Below, in pieces: positions 52,305 through 60,320 of a DNA stretch of 64,000 nt. Source of the stretch: Methylomonas sp. (GTDB lineage: Bacteria > Pseudomonadota > Gammaproteobacteria > Methylococcales > Methylomonadaceae); NCBI RefSeq assembly GCF_023228165.1, contig NZ_JALOBS010000027.1, positions 1-64,000 of the forward strand, read 5' to 3'. A program made the translations under genes and the position numbers. Within the stretch, counting starts at the first letter, position 1, and each line of letters starts with the position of its first letter. Under the pieces are notes generated by a model that was not told the DNA's origin, made no database searches, and saw only the letters and a program-made list of their open reading frames with translations.

Positions 52305-53654
52305 TTAGGCTGACAATTGGGCGGTAATCACCAGCCCAAATACCGGATCTATAAATTCGTTTCGCAATACGGCGGTATCGATACGACTAATACGGTAGCC
52401 TGCGTTTTGTAGCGTACCCCGAACATAGGCTTCGGAGTGAGCGTAGCGGCCTTGTACATTTAAACGAAAATCCGTCTCTGCCGCCCCCTGTTGCAGTTTT
52501 TCTACCGTAAAAATAAACCAGCCGTTCGGTTTCAGTGCCGAAACCGAGGCTGTCACGGCCTCCGACAAATCGCCGAAATAGCAAAACGTATCCACACAGG
52601 TAATAACATCGAATAGAGTTGCCGTTTGCAAAAAATACGCAGTCAATTCCGCTTCATGCAAGACATCATATACATTTCTAGCTTGCGCTTTAACCAGCAT
52701 CTTGGCGGACAAATCGACGCCGACCAGACGCTTCACCAGCGGCCTTACCAATACGCCACATAAACCAGTGCCACACCCGGCGTCCAGCAACTCCCAGCTC
52801 TCCGCCGCCGGGCCTATCCGTTGCAATGCCGTATGCACCAAAGAAGGCGCTTGGTAATCCAGGGTTTTTAAGATGTTATCGAAGCTAGCGGCAAAGCGAT
52901 CGAATGTTTCCCGGACATAGTCGTCGCTAGCGCGTATCGGGGTTTTGTCACGGGTATAAGCTGCTAACAGGTGCAGAGCGGTGGGGTTGTCCGGGTCGAA
53001 GTCCAGCCATTGTTGCAAAACTTCAACGCAACAATCCAGCTTACCCATCATATAAAAGGTTCGGGTCAATCGCTGATAGGCCATGGCATCCGCCGGATGC
53101 ATGCGTATTGCTTTTTCATACATCGCGACCGCATCATCGTAGCGACTCAAATTGCGATAGACATTGCCTAGATTTTGGTAATGATGCGCGACATCCGGTT
53201 CATAGCGAATGGCCTTCAGCAGAAAGGCTTCCGCGTCTTGGGCTCGCCCCAGATCTTTCAGAGCTATGCCGAGGTTGGCGTAAGCGGAAGCAAACTGCGG
53301 ATTTAGGTCGATCGAGCGGCGAAAACATTGCTCGGCCAGCTCGGGCTGCCCAATCTGCAAATAAATATTGCCTAAACTATTTTCGGCATCAATATAGTTT
53401 GGCGCCAACCGCAAGGCTTTTTTAATGTACTCGACCCCTTCCTCGGCAAACCCCTGCTGATTTCTCAGCATGCCGAAGAAATGTAATAAATCAGGATCGT
53501 TAGGCAACATTTCCAACAATTGTTGATAAATCTTTTCAGCACTATCCAGTTGATTTGCTTGATGCAAATGCACGGCAAACTGGAAGGCTTCGTCCAGGCC
53601 CATTTCCTGTTTAATCGGTTGGCTATTATCCAAGTTTTTATCTAGCTGGCCCAT
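52305..53654 (-). CDS. TPR-repeat SAM-dependent methyltransferase
   Basis: 449 residues. Residues about 20-245 form six or so TPR units (for example DAENSLGNIYLQIGQPELAEQCFRRSIDLNP). A class I methyltransferase domain follows, with motif I ELLDAGCGTGLCG, VGVDLSAKML, and DVITCVDTFCYFGDL. This matches proteins annotated as TPR-domain methyltransferases of unknown substrate. It is the last gene of the minus-strand block that begins in the T6SS cluster. A fragment homologous to its N-terminus lies at 55747-55974. Confidence 0.85.
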   Translation of the reverse strand: MGQLDKNLDNSQPIKQEMGLDEAFQFAVHLHQANQLDSAEKIYQQLLEMLPNDPDLLHFFGMLRNQQGFAEEGVEYIKKALRLAPNYIDAENSLGNIYLQIGQPELAEQCFRRSIDLNPQFASAYANLGIALKDLGRAQDAEAFLLKAIRYEPDVAHHYQNLGNVYRNLSRYDDAVAMYEKAIRMHPADAMAYQRLTRTFYMMGKLDCCVEVLQQWLDFDPDNPTALHLLAAYTRDKTPIRASDDYVRETFDRFAASFDNILKTLDYQAPSLVHTALQRIGPAAESWELLDAGCGTGLCGVLVRPLVKRLVGVDLSAKMLVKAQARNVYDVLHEAELTAYFLQTATLFDVITCVDTFCYFGDLSEAVTASVSALKPNGWFIFTVEKLQQGAAETDFRLNVQGRYAHSEAYVRGTLQNAGYRISRIDTAVLRNEFIDPVFGLVITAQLSA

Positions 53655-53727
53655 ATTTTAACCCAAACAGGTAAGAAGAAAATTTCCTCTATTCACCACA
53701 GCACTTTGCCCGAATAACCGGCAATAT

Positions 53728-54159
53728 TTATTCTTGTTCTACACTGCGCGTATTGGGGTCAACAATAAAATGCCGGCCCTTCTCATCTTTGATATGGAGC
53801 TTACCACTAAAGAATCCTTTTGACATTGACACAATAAAGACATCTTGCACATCACCTTCCAGACTAGAATTATAGGTAATATCATAGACTCTCAATACCC
53901 ACAGCTCTTTCCCGTTGGAAGTATCGAAAGCCGCGATATATCCACCATTCTGTTTTAAGCCGCGTTCCTTTCCCCAGTGGATTACTTCATACCGAGTTTT
54001 ACCGATCACGACAGGATCGATATCCGGCGGAGCTAGACGTTTAGCCTTTAATTGACCACCCGCCATCTCATTGCTTTGATTAGTCATAACCTGTTCGGCA
54101 AACGCGCCCTCTATTCCAACCACTATCGCAAACACTATCCAAAACACACGTAATAACAT
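53728..54159 (-). CDS. Exported inhibitor/immunity-like protein P1
   Basis: 143 residues with a cleavable signal peptide (LRVFWIVFAIVVGIEGAFA). The mature domain contains YEVIHWGKERG, GGYIAAFDTSNGKELWVLRVYD, EGDVQDVFIVSM and DEKGRHFIVDP, all shared with P2 (54194) and P3 (56044). GGYIAAFD-x-x-x-GKELW resembles one blade of a PQQ-type propeller repeat. AAAGGG precedes the ATG at 54159. It follows P2, which follows an M35-type metallopeptidase, so it is a candidate periplasmic antidote. Family name unknown to me. Confidence 0.7.
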   Translation of the reverse strand: MLLRVFWIVFAIVVGIEGAFAEQVMTNQSNEMAGGQLKAKRLAPPDIDPVVIGKTRYEVIHWGKERGLKQNGGYIAAFDTSNGKELWVLRVYDITYNSSLEGDVQDVFIVSMSKGFFSGKLHIKDEKGRHFIVDPNTRSVEQE

Positions 54160-54193
54160 ATTTAACCCTTTCAAAGGCACCGCCCTTTGTCAA

Positions 54194-54535
54194 TCAACCC
54201 GCAACTACTGTCCGGTCGTCCGTATTAACGCTATATTGACGCCCACGCTCGTCAATAATTTTAAGTACGTTACCAAACCAGCTCTTTTTCATAGACTTAA
54301 TAAATAAGTCCTGTACATCGGATTCAAGCTCAGGATCATAGACAATATCGTAAATCTTAAGAGTCCATAACTCTTCTCCACTGGTTTTATCAAACGCCGC
54401 GATATATCCTCCATTTTGGGCAAACCCTCTATCCTTGCCCCAATGTATCGCCTCAAAACGCAGGTTTTTGATGGTCACGGCCGGCACATCCTTAGGCCCC
54501 AACCTTTTTGCCATTAACGTATCTTGATTGGTCAT
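54194..54535 (-). CDS. Cytoplasmic inhibitor/immunity-like protein P2
   Basis: 113 residues and no signal peptide. Its start MTNQDTLMAKRLGPKD aligns with an internal Met of P1 (MTNQSNEM...KAKRLAPPD), so P1 looks like P2 plus an added export signal. Shared blocks are FEAIHWGKDRG, GGYIAAFDKTSGEELWTLKIYD, SDVQDLFIKSM and DERGRQYSVN. AAGGGC precedes the ATG at 54535. It lies 50 bases after the M35-like gene at 54586-55620, in the usual place for an immunity gene. Confidence 0.7.
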   Translation of the reverse strand: MTNQDTLMAKRLGPKDVPAVTIKNLRFEAIHWGKDRGFAQNGGYIAAFDKTSGEELWTLKIYDIVYDPELESDVQDLFIKSMKKSWFGNVLKIIDERGRQYSVNTDDRTVVAG

Positions 54536-54585
54536 GTTTATTGCCCTTACTGATATTCGATTGGCTACACTTGTTTGGTGCAGAA

Positions 54586-55620
54586 TTATTTCCAGGTGTT
54601 CGCTAAGTCGGAAGCGGATAAATAACCCGCCAAGTCCAGCATGAAATACCCCCAACTATCCGCGTTATCTATTGTTTTGGCAAAGGGTAGCTTGGCCTTA
54701 TCCGGTTTTAACCCCGAACTATCATAACGGTGATCTTGCGTACTGACCTCATGATGAGATAACTCATGCAGAATGGTTTCCGCGCAAAGCCAAAGTTTTC
54801 CACTATTGCCTTTTAGGCGGGTAAAAGCGCCCTCTAAATAAATCACCGGAAATCCGCCCCCTTCGCCACCCCGAAACGCAGCACCAAAATAATCATTTCG
54901 CTGCTTACGCCAATCCAAGTAATCAGTAAACACCAGACTGGTTGAATTACATGCGGCAGAGATTTTTTTGATGCCGGCTGAGAGCTTGCTGATCGCATCG
55001 TTCATTTCTGTATCGCCGCAAGTCTCGTCTAAAAACCAGCGTTTTATAATTTCTTTGGTAGCGGCTTTTTTGGCATCAACCTTGACCTGAGCATCCATGG
55101 CTATTTTGAGCGACAACCCCAATGCATCGCACATTAATCCGCGCTCTTCGTCACTGAATATCTCTTTCTCATCGCCAAGTTTTGAAGTTGCCGTTTTTTC
55201 GGTACATCCCGCTAATTCAGTAAAAACATCCTTATTGTGTTTCTTAGGGGGCGAATAAACCCAGACATCCTGCCCACCTTTTTTGTGTGCATGATAAACA
55301 TGCTTAACCATCTTCAACGCCGCCGCACGTTCCGTCCAATTCCCTGCCGAAAGTTTATTCTGCGCAGCATTGTAAATAACCTCGCCCGGCCCACCCCCTA
55401 AAATAAACACCGCAACAGCGTTAGTGTGCTTGGCATCATCATGAAGTTTCTTACGCAATTTTGCCGGCAAGTCGGCACGCCCGGAATCAAATCCAGAATC
55501 ACCAAACATTAAGGCTATTGGACAAGTTTTGGTCAGATAATCATTCCAATCCGGTTCTGCGAACTTCTGTTTAGTTAATACATCCTTAGCCTTTGTATAA
55601 ACCGGCGTAAATTTACTCAT
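54586..55620 (-). CDS. M35 (aspzincin)-like metallopeptidase, candidate T6SS effector 2
   Basis: 344 residues and no signal peptide or TM helix. The catalytic motif is HELSH (285-289), followed by TQDHRY (294-299), which matches the second half of the aspzincin signature (HExxH plus a T-x-D-x-x-Y block, with Asp as third zinc ligand). NADSW (319-323) is conserved with its paralogue at 56459. The N-terminal half (1-150) is shared in outline with the paralogue (KLRKKL, LKxxxHxY, VWxxS) and is unassigned. GGAG precedes the ATG. Absence of a secretion signal plus linkage to clpV suggests delivery by T6SS. Alternative: a cytoplasmic protease. Confidence 0.75.
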   Translation of the reverse strand: MSKFTPVYTKAKDVLTKQKFAEPDWNDYLTKTCPIALMFGDSGFDSGRADLPAKLRKKLHDDAKHTNAVAVFILGGGPGEVIYNAAQNKLSAGNWTERAAALKMVKHVYHAHKKGGQDVWVYSPPKKHNKDVFTELAGCTEKTATSKLGDEKEIFSDEERGLMCDALGLSLKIAMDAQVKVDAKKAATKEIIKRWFLDETCGDTEMNDAISKLSAGIKKISAACNSTSLVFTDYLDWRKQRNDYFGAAFRGGEGGGFPVIYLEGAFTRLKGNSGKLWLCAETILHELSHHEVSTQDHRYDSSGLKPDKAKLPFAKTIDNADSWGYFMLDLAGYLSASDLANTWK

Positions 55621-55746
55621 TATAAAACTCCGAATTAATCCGCTAAATCATTAATATAAGCAACCAAACGAATAAAGCACCTGATCCAACATCACGTATC
55701 AACTCAAGATACTTCGCGGATGAGAGTCGTCCAGATTTCGTATTGC

Positions 55747-55974
55747 TTACTCCAGTTGTTTAGATAGTAAGGCGGCTTCGCGATAGCGCAACACCTCTGA
55801 CGGTTAATCGAAGTTTAGTGGATTGCCTAGCTGCGAAACCACTTTACAATAATCAACCATGCGGCCATTTCCAGCTGATTCTTGATGCACACGCACGGCA
55901 AACCGGACGGCTTCGTCCCTCATGTCCTGCTGGGCGGGTTGCCCGCCCGCCGAATTGATATTACTTCGAGTCAT
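55747..55974 (-). pseudogene. Truncated, stop-interrupted copy of the TPR-methyltransferase N-terminus
   Basis: The frame from the ATG at 55974 reads ...QPAQQDMRDEAVRFAVRVHQES, closely matching QPIKQEMGLDEAFQFAVHLHQAN at the start of the TPR-methyltransferase (52305-53654). It then runs to a TAA at 55804-55806 and continues in the same frame as PSEVLRYREAALLSKQLE to a second stop at 55747. No TPR array or methyltransferase domain remains. It marks a duplication or recombination event between the two effector modules. Confidence 0.65.
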
Positions 55975-56043
55975 CTTAAAATCACCGAAAATCGAACGAC
56001 TCGCGCCGGTAAGCGCCAAAATTGATTTAGCCGCACGACACGA

Positions 56044-56475
56044 TCAATCGCTAGGCGTTGAAGATTGTTTTGCAGGATCGACTATAAATTTTTTACCGCG
56101 CTCGTTTTCGATCAACAAAGTGCCATCCGCCTGTAATGCCATTGATTTGAAAAACACGTCCTGCACATCGCCTTCTTTTTCCGGCTTGCGCAGGTTGTCA
56201 TAGACCTTAAGCGTCCAAAGAGTGGAACCCGTGGATTCATCGATAGCGACCAAATATCCGCCCATCTGTTCGAATCCAGCCAACAAACCGTTTGGTACTT
56301 GTTCATATCGCACCCCATTGTGAATAATAGGGGTGACAACCGGTGCCGGAATCCGACTTCCTGATTTAGTCATGGTAACTTCCTTTATTTGAGTTGATGT
56401 TGATTCACTGGCAGAGCACGCCATGCAACTCGCCAAACAACCGAGCAGTGCTATATGTCTAGCGATCAAGTGCAT
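56044..56475 (-). CDS. Lipoprotein inhibitor/immunity-like protein P3, with internal start
   Basis: 143 residues from the ATG at 56475, which lies inside the 3' end of the upstream peptidase gene (17-base overlap). The N-terminus MHLIARHIALLGCLASCMAC gives candidate lipobox cysteines (LLGC or SCMAC). The body shares GGYLVAIDESTGSTLWTLKVYD, EGDVQDVFFKSM and NERGKKFIVDP with P1 and P2. An in-frame ATG at 56371-56373 has AAGGAAG five bases upstream, better than the signal of the first start, and would give a 109-residue cytoplasmic form that begins MTKSGS, aligned with the MTNQ start of P2. So one gene may give two localisations. Confidence 0.7.
   Translation of the reverse strand: MHLIARHIALLGCLASCMACSASESTSTQIKEVTMTKSGSRIPAPVVTPIIHNGVRYEQVPNGLLAGFEQMGGYLVAIDESTGSTLWTLKVYDNLRKPEKEGDVQDVFFKSMALQADGTLLIENERGKKFIVDPAKQSSTPSD
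56371..56385 (-). promoter_or_regulatory. Strong internal ribosome-binding site and ATG within P3
   Basis: Minus strand: AAGGAAG (56385-56379), five-base spacer, ATG (56373-56371). Translation here skips the lipoprotein signal and begins exactly where the cytoplasmic paralogue P2 begins. Confidence 0.65.
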
Positions 56476-57478
56476 TTTTAACCACTCCGGCTGTGAGCGC
56501 GCCAGCACAATCAGCGCAAAACCATGCCCAGCTATCGGCATTTTCAATGGCCTTGGCCGCACTCAATTTCTTGGGATTGATACCTTGGTGCTCATAAGCG
56601 TGATCTTTAGTCTTCACTTCCCTGTGCGTGAGCTCATGCACCACAATCCGCGCCCAATTTGTCAGGCCGGTTAATGTGTTCGAGGTACCGAAAAACTCTT
56701 CCTCAATGTAAACCACGTCCATGGGGTCGCCCCAGACAAAAGCCTCGGTACCCTGATTTTCGGTGGTGCCTCTTTCGGAAACGGAGTCGGTGTAAATCAG
56801 TTGGCCCGACTTGAGTTTAGCGGCGATTTTTTTTAGGCCTGCGTTGAGTGTACTTGCCGCCGCGATCACATCTTCATCCTTACTGGAACTGTCCGCAAAC
56901 CAGCGTGCAACAATCGCAAAGTTTTTATCCTTCTTAGGATTGCCAGCAACGGCCATAGCCTTATGCACCCATTTCAGACCTTCTTGGGATGCATGACTGA
57001 TATGCTTGCGTTGTTCCAGGGAAAAGCGCTCGTTGCGGTCATTCAACTTCGAGGATACGCCACCCAGCCCGCCGGCAAGCGATTCGCAAGGCCAATCGGT
57101 AAACAAGGTGGGAATTGACAAACACCAAACCTTGTGCCCGCCAAATCGCTTGAGAAAGTAAGTGTGCCGCAAGGTTTTGAGCGCACCCAATCGTTTGCCC
57201 AGCTCCGCATCCACCACTACACCCGCCCCCGTGCCGCTCAAGGTTTCACCGGCAGCTCCGAACAACGAGACCGCTTCATTCGAGCCATTAGCTTCCGCCT
57301 TGGCAAGTTTTTTACGCAAATCTTCGACCAGACTCGCTTCGCCTGTATCAAATCCATCCGCACCCGCCAGTTTGCGCGCCCTGATAATCAACGCCTGCCA
57401 GTCCTTATCCGTGGAAAATTTATTACTCGCCAAAGCTGCAACGATTTTTCCATAGGCTTCGGAAAATCTGCTTGCCAT
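56459..57478 (-). CDS. M35 (aspzincin)-like metallopeptidase, candidate T6SS effector 1
   Basis: 339 residues, no signal peptide or TM helix. HELTH (281-285) is followed by TKDHAY (290-295) and NADSW (313-317), the same arrangement as the paralogue at 54586-55620; overall identity outside these motifs looks low. The 280-residue N-terminal part is unassigned. A consensus AAGGAGG is 6 bases before the ATG at 57478, so expression should be high. It begins 81 bases after clpV on the same strand and overlaps the P3 inhibitor gene at its 3' end. The combination suggests a T6SS-delivered peptidase with its antidote. Confidence 0.75.
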   Translation of the reverse strand: MASRFSEAYGKIVAALASNKFSTDKDWQALIIRARKLAGADGFDTGEASLVEDLRKKLAKAEANGSNEAVSLFGAAGETLSGTGAGVVVDAELGKRLGALKTLRHTYFLKRFGGHKVWCLSIPTLFTDWPCESLAGGLGGVSSKLNDRNERFSLEQRKHISHASQEGLKWVHKAMAVAGNPKKDKNFAIVARWFADSSSKDEDVIAAASTLNAGLKKIAAKLKSGQLIYTDSVSERGTTENQGTEAFVWGDPMDVVYIEEEFFGTSNTLTGLTNWARIVVHELTHREVKTKDHAYEHQGINPKKLSAAKAIENADSWAWFCADCAGALTAGVVKNALDR

Positions 57479-57559
57479 TACATGCCTCCTTCAGTGTGTT
57501 GCGGCTTAGTAACCAGGTCAGGCATTTTGCATTTCCATCCAATCATGGAAAAATTAATT

Positions 57560-60277
57560 TCACTCAAACCCATACCCAAACTCCCCATCCTGCACAGTCA
57601 CATGCACCCGATCAATCGGCTTACCCTCGACCATGCGGACCAAAAACTCTTCGCTGATTTTCGGTAACACGGTATTGGTCAGAATCGCATCTATCATGCG
57701 GCCGCCGCTTTCCAGTTCGGTACAACGGCTGGCGATCAGTTTGATGACTTCGTCGTCGTAAGTGAACGGCACTTTGTGGCTTTCGGCAATGCGTTTCTTG
57801 ATGCGGCCCAGTTGCAGACGGGCGATGGCACCTATCATTTCGTCGTTGAGCGGGTAGTACGGAATCACCACCAGACGACCCAGCAAAGCAGGCGGGAAGA
57901 CTTTCAACAAAGGCTCGCGCAAGGCCTTGGAAATACCTTCAGGATCCGGCATCAACTCCGGATCGCTGCAAAGGCCGGCAATCAAATCGGTACCGGCATT
58001 GGTGGTCAGCAGAATCAAAGTATTTTTAAAATCGATTACCCGGCCTTCGCCGTCTTCCATCCAGCCCTTGTCGAACACCTGAAAAAAGATTTCATGCACG
58101 TCGGGATGGGCTTTTTCCACCTCGTCAAGCAACACCACGCTGTAGGGCCGGCGGCGCACGGCTTCGGTCAACACCCCGCCTTCGCCGTAACCGACATAGC
58201 CTGGAGGCGCGCCCTTCAAAGTAGAAACGGTATGCGCTTCCTGATATTCGCTCATATTGATGGTAATGACATTTTGTTCGCCGCCATATAATGCTTCGGC
58301 CAATGCCAGGGCGGTTTCGGTTTTACCGACACCTGAAGTACCGGCCAACATGAACACGCCGATCGGTTTATTGGGGTTGTCGAGCCCGGCCCGTGAGGTT
58401 TGAATGCGGCGGGCGATCATTTCCAGGGCATGGCGTTGGCCGATAATGCGCTGCTCCAGATTGTCGGCCAGCTTCAGCACGGTTTCGATTTCGTTTTTCA
58501 CCATACGGCCAACCGGAATACCGGTCCAGTCCTGCACCACCGCCGCTACGGCCTGATGATCCACAGTCGGCAGAATCAAGGGCGATTCGCCCTGGAATGC
58601 ATGCAATTCGGTTTGTAACGCCCTTAACTCCGCCAGTAATGTCTCTTTATCCTCTGCCGTTTCAGTTACCGGCTGCGCGGCGGTGTCCGCCGTGGCATCG
58701 GTCGGCTTGGCCGCTTCGTCGACGGCATGCCCGGCCTCTCTAAGTTTGGCGCGCAAACCCAGAATTTTCTCGACCAAACCTTTTTCGGTTTCCCAGCGGA
58801 TTTCCAGTTCAGCCAAGCGAGATTTTTCGACTTCAAGCTTTTCGGTGGCTTCCTGTTCGCGGCCAACCACTTCGATACCCACGGTTTTTTCCTTACCGAT
58901 GATGGTCAACTCGGTATCCAGGGCATCGATGCGTTTTCGGCAATCGTCGACGGCCGGCGGTACGGCATGCTGACTGATACCCACCCGGGCGCAGGCCGTA
59001 TCCAGCAGGCTGACGGCTTTATCCGGTAATTGTCTGGCCGGTATATAACGATGAGAAAGTTGAACGGCTGCTTCCAGGGCTTCATCCAGAATCAATACTT
59101 GGTGATGCTTTTCTTGCACCGACACCACACCGCGCATCATGCGAATGGCTTTCTCTTCGCTAGGCTCCAGCACTTGCACCACTTGGAAACGGCGCGTCAA
59201 AGCCGGGTCTTTTTCGATATGTTTTTTGTATTCCGCCCAGGTGGTTGCCGCAACGGTTCTGAGTGTGCCGCGGGCCAAGGCCGGTTTCAATAAATTGGCG
59301 GCATCGCCGGTGCCGGCCGCGCCGCCGGCGCCGACCAGGGTATGCGCTTCATCGATAAACAGAATGATGGGTTTAGGCGAAGATTGCACTTCTTCTATCA
59401 CTTGCCGTAAGCGGTTCTCGAACTCGCCTTTCATACTGGCCCCGGCTTGCAGCAGACCGACATCCAGCGTGCGCAAGCTGACATCCCGCAGCGAAGGCGG
59501 CACATCGCCGGCCACAATTTTTAAGGCAAAGCCTTCCACCACAGCGGTTTTACCCACCCCGGCTTCCCCGGTGAGTATCGGATTGTTCTGGCGGCGGCGC
59601 ATCAGAATATCGATCAACTGGCGTATTTCCTCATCGCGGCCGACGATGGGATCGATTTTGCCGGTTCTGGCTTGTTCGGTCAGATCGACGGTAAATTGTT
59701 TCAGGGCTTCCTGTTTGCCCATGGCCGCCGGCGCCATGGCGCCGCTGGCTTCACCAGGTGTCGCACCGGATTGAAAGCCGTCGGTAGCCGCCAAGCCGTC
59801 TTCGGGCGAACCGGAGACAATCTGCGCCAATTCATCCGACAACGAGTCGGGCTTGATCTTTTCGAATTCCTTGGAAATACCCAATAATTCATTGCGCAGG
59901 GATTTGGTTTTGACCAAGCCCACCAACAAATACCCGGTACGCACCTGGCTTTCGCCGAACATCAGGGTGCCGTATACCCAACCGCGTTCGACCGACTCCT
60001 CGATATGCGGCGAGAAATCTGAAATGGCGGTGGAGCCGCGCGGCAAGCGTTCCAGCGCATCGGTGACATCCTTGGCCAAACGGGAGCCATCCAGGCTGTA
60101 TTGTTTGATGATGCGGTGCAAATCCGAGTCCGGCAATTGCAGTAATTGATTTAACCAGTGCACCAGCTCAACATAAGGATTACCCCTGAGTTTGCAAAAC
60201 ACGGTAGCGCCCTCGATAGCCTTGTAGCAGACCCGGTTTAATTTTCCAAACAGTTTGACTCGGCTTATTTCTGCCAT
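57560..60277 (-). CDS. tssH: T6SS ATPase ClpV/TssH
   Basis: 905 residues, AAA+ Clp/Hsp100 disaggregase that dismantles the contracted TssBC sheath. The N-terminal domain (1-160, MAEISRVKLFGKLNRVCYKAIEGA) is the sheath-binding part. AAA1 has GEAGVGKTAVVEG and VILFIDEAHTLVGAGG-type Walker B; a middle coiled coil spans about 410-520; AAA2 has GTSGVGKTETALALAEALYGG and VVLLDEVEKAH. The ATG at 60277 (AGGGT upstream) is chosen because the family begins at this motif; an upstream Met at 60340 would overlap tssG. Two putative effector modules follow. Confidence 0.95.
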   Translation of the reverse strand: MAEISRVKLFGKLNRVCYKAIEGATVFCKLRGNPYVELVHWLNQLLQLPDSDLHRIIKQYSLDGSRLAKDVTDALERLPRGSTAISDFSPHIEESVERGWVYGTLMFGESQVRTGYLLVGLVKTKSLRNELLGISKEFEKIKPDSLSDELAQIVSGSPEDGLAATDGFQSGATPGEASGAMAPAAMGKQEALKQFTVDLTEQARTGKIDPIVGRDEEIRQLIDILMRRRQNNPILTGEAGVGKTAVVEGFALKIVAGDVPPSLRDVSLRTLDVGLLQAGASMKGEFENRLRQVIEEVQSSPKPIILFIDEAHTLVGAGGAAGTGDAANLLKPALARGTLRTVAATTWAEYKKHIEKDPALTRRFQVVQVLEPSEEKAIRMMRGVVSVQEKHHQVLILDEALEAAVQLSHRYIPARQLPDKAVSLLDTACARVGISQHAVPPAVDDCRKRIDALDTELTIIGKEKTVGIEVVGREQEATEKLEVEKSRLAELEIRWETEKGLVEKILGLRAKLREAGHAVDEAAKPTDATADTAAQPVTETAEDKETLLAELRALQTELHAFQGESPLILPTVDHQAVAAVVQDWTGIPVGRMVKNEIETVLKLADNLEQRIIGQRHALEMIARRIQTSRAGLDNPNKPIGVFMLAGTSGVGKTETALALAEALYGGEQNVITINMSEYQEAHTVSTLKGAPPGYVGYGEGGVLTEAVRRRPYSVVLLDEVEKAHPDVHEIFFQVFDKGWMEDGEGRVIDFKNTLILLTTNAGTDLIAGLCSDPELMPDPEGISKALREPLLKVFPPALLGRLVVIPYYPLNDEMIGAIARLQLGRIKKRIAESHKVPFTYDDEVIKLIASRCTELESGGRMIDAILTNTVLPKISEEFLVRMVEGKPIDRVHVTVQDGEFGYGFE

Positions 60278-60320
60278 CGCTTTTACCCTATTGGTGATTG
60301 TATTGAATGAATGAATAAAA

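Noticed and set aside
52068..52313. 81-codon plus-strand frame between the PEP-CTERM pair and the TPR gene
   Set aside because: Ends inside the convergent TPR-methyltransferase, no ribosome-binding site and no similarity I can name.
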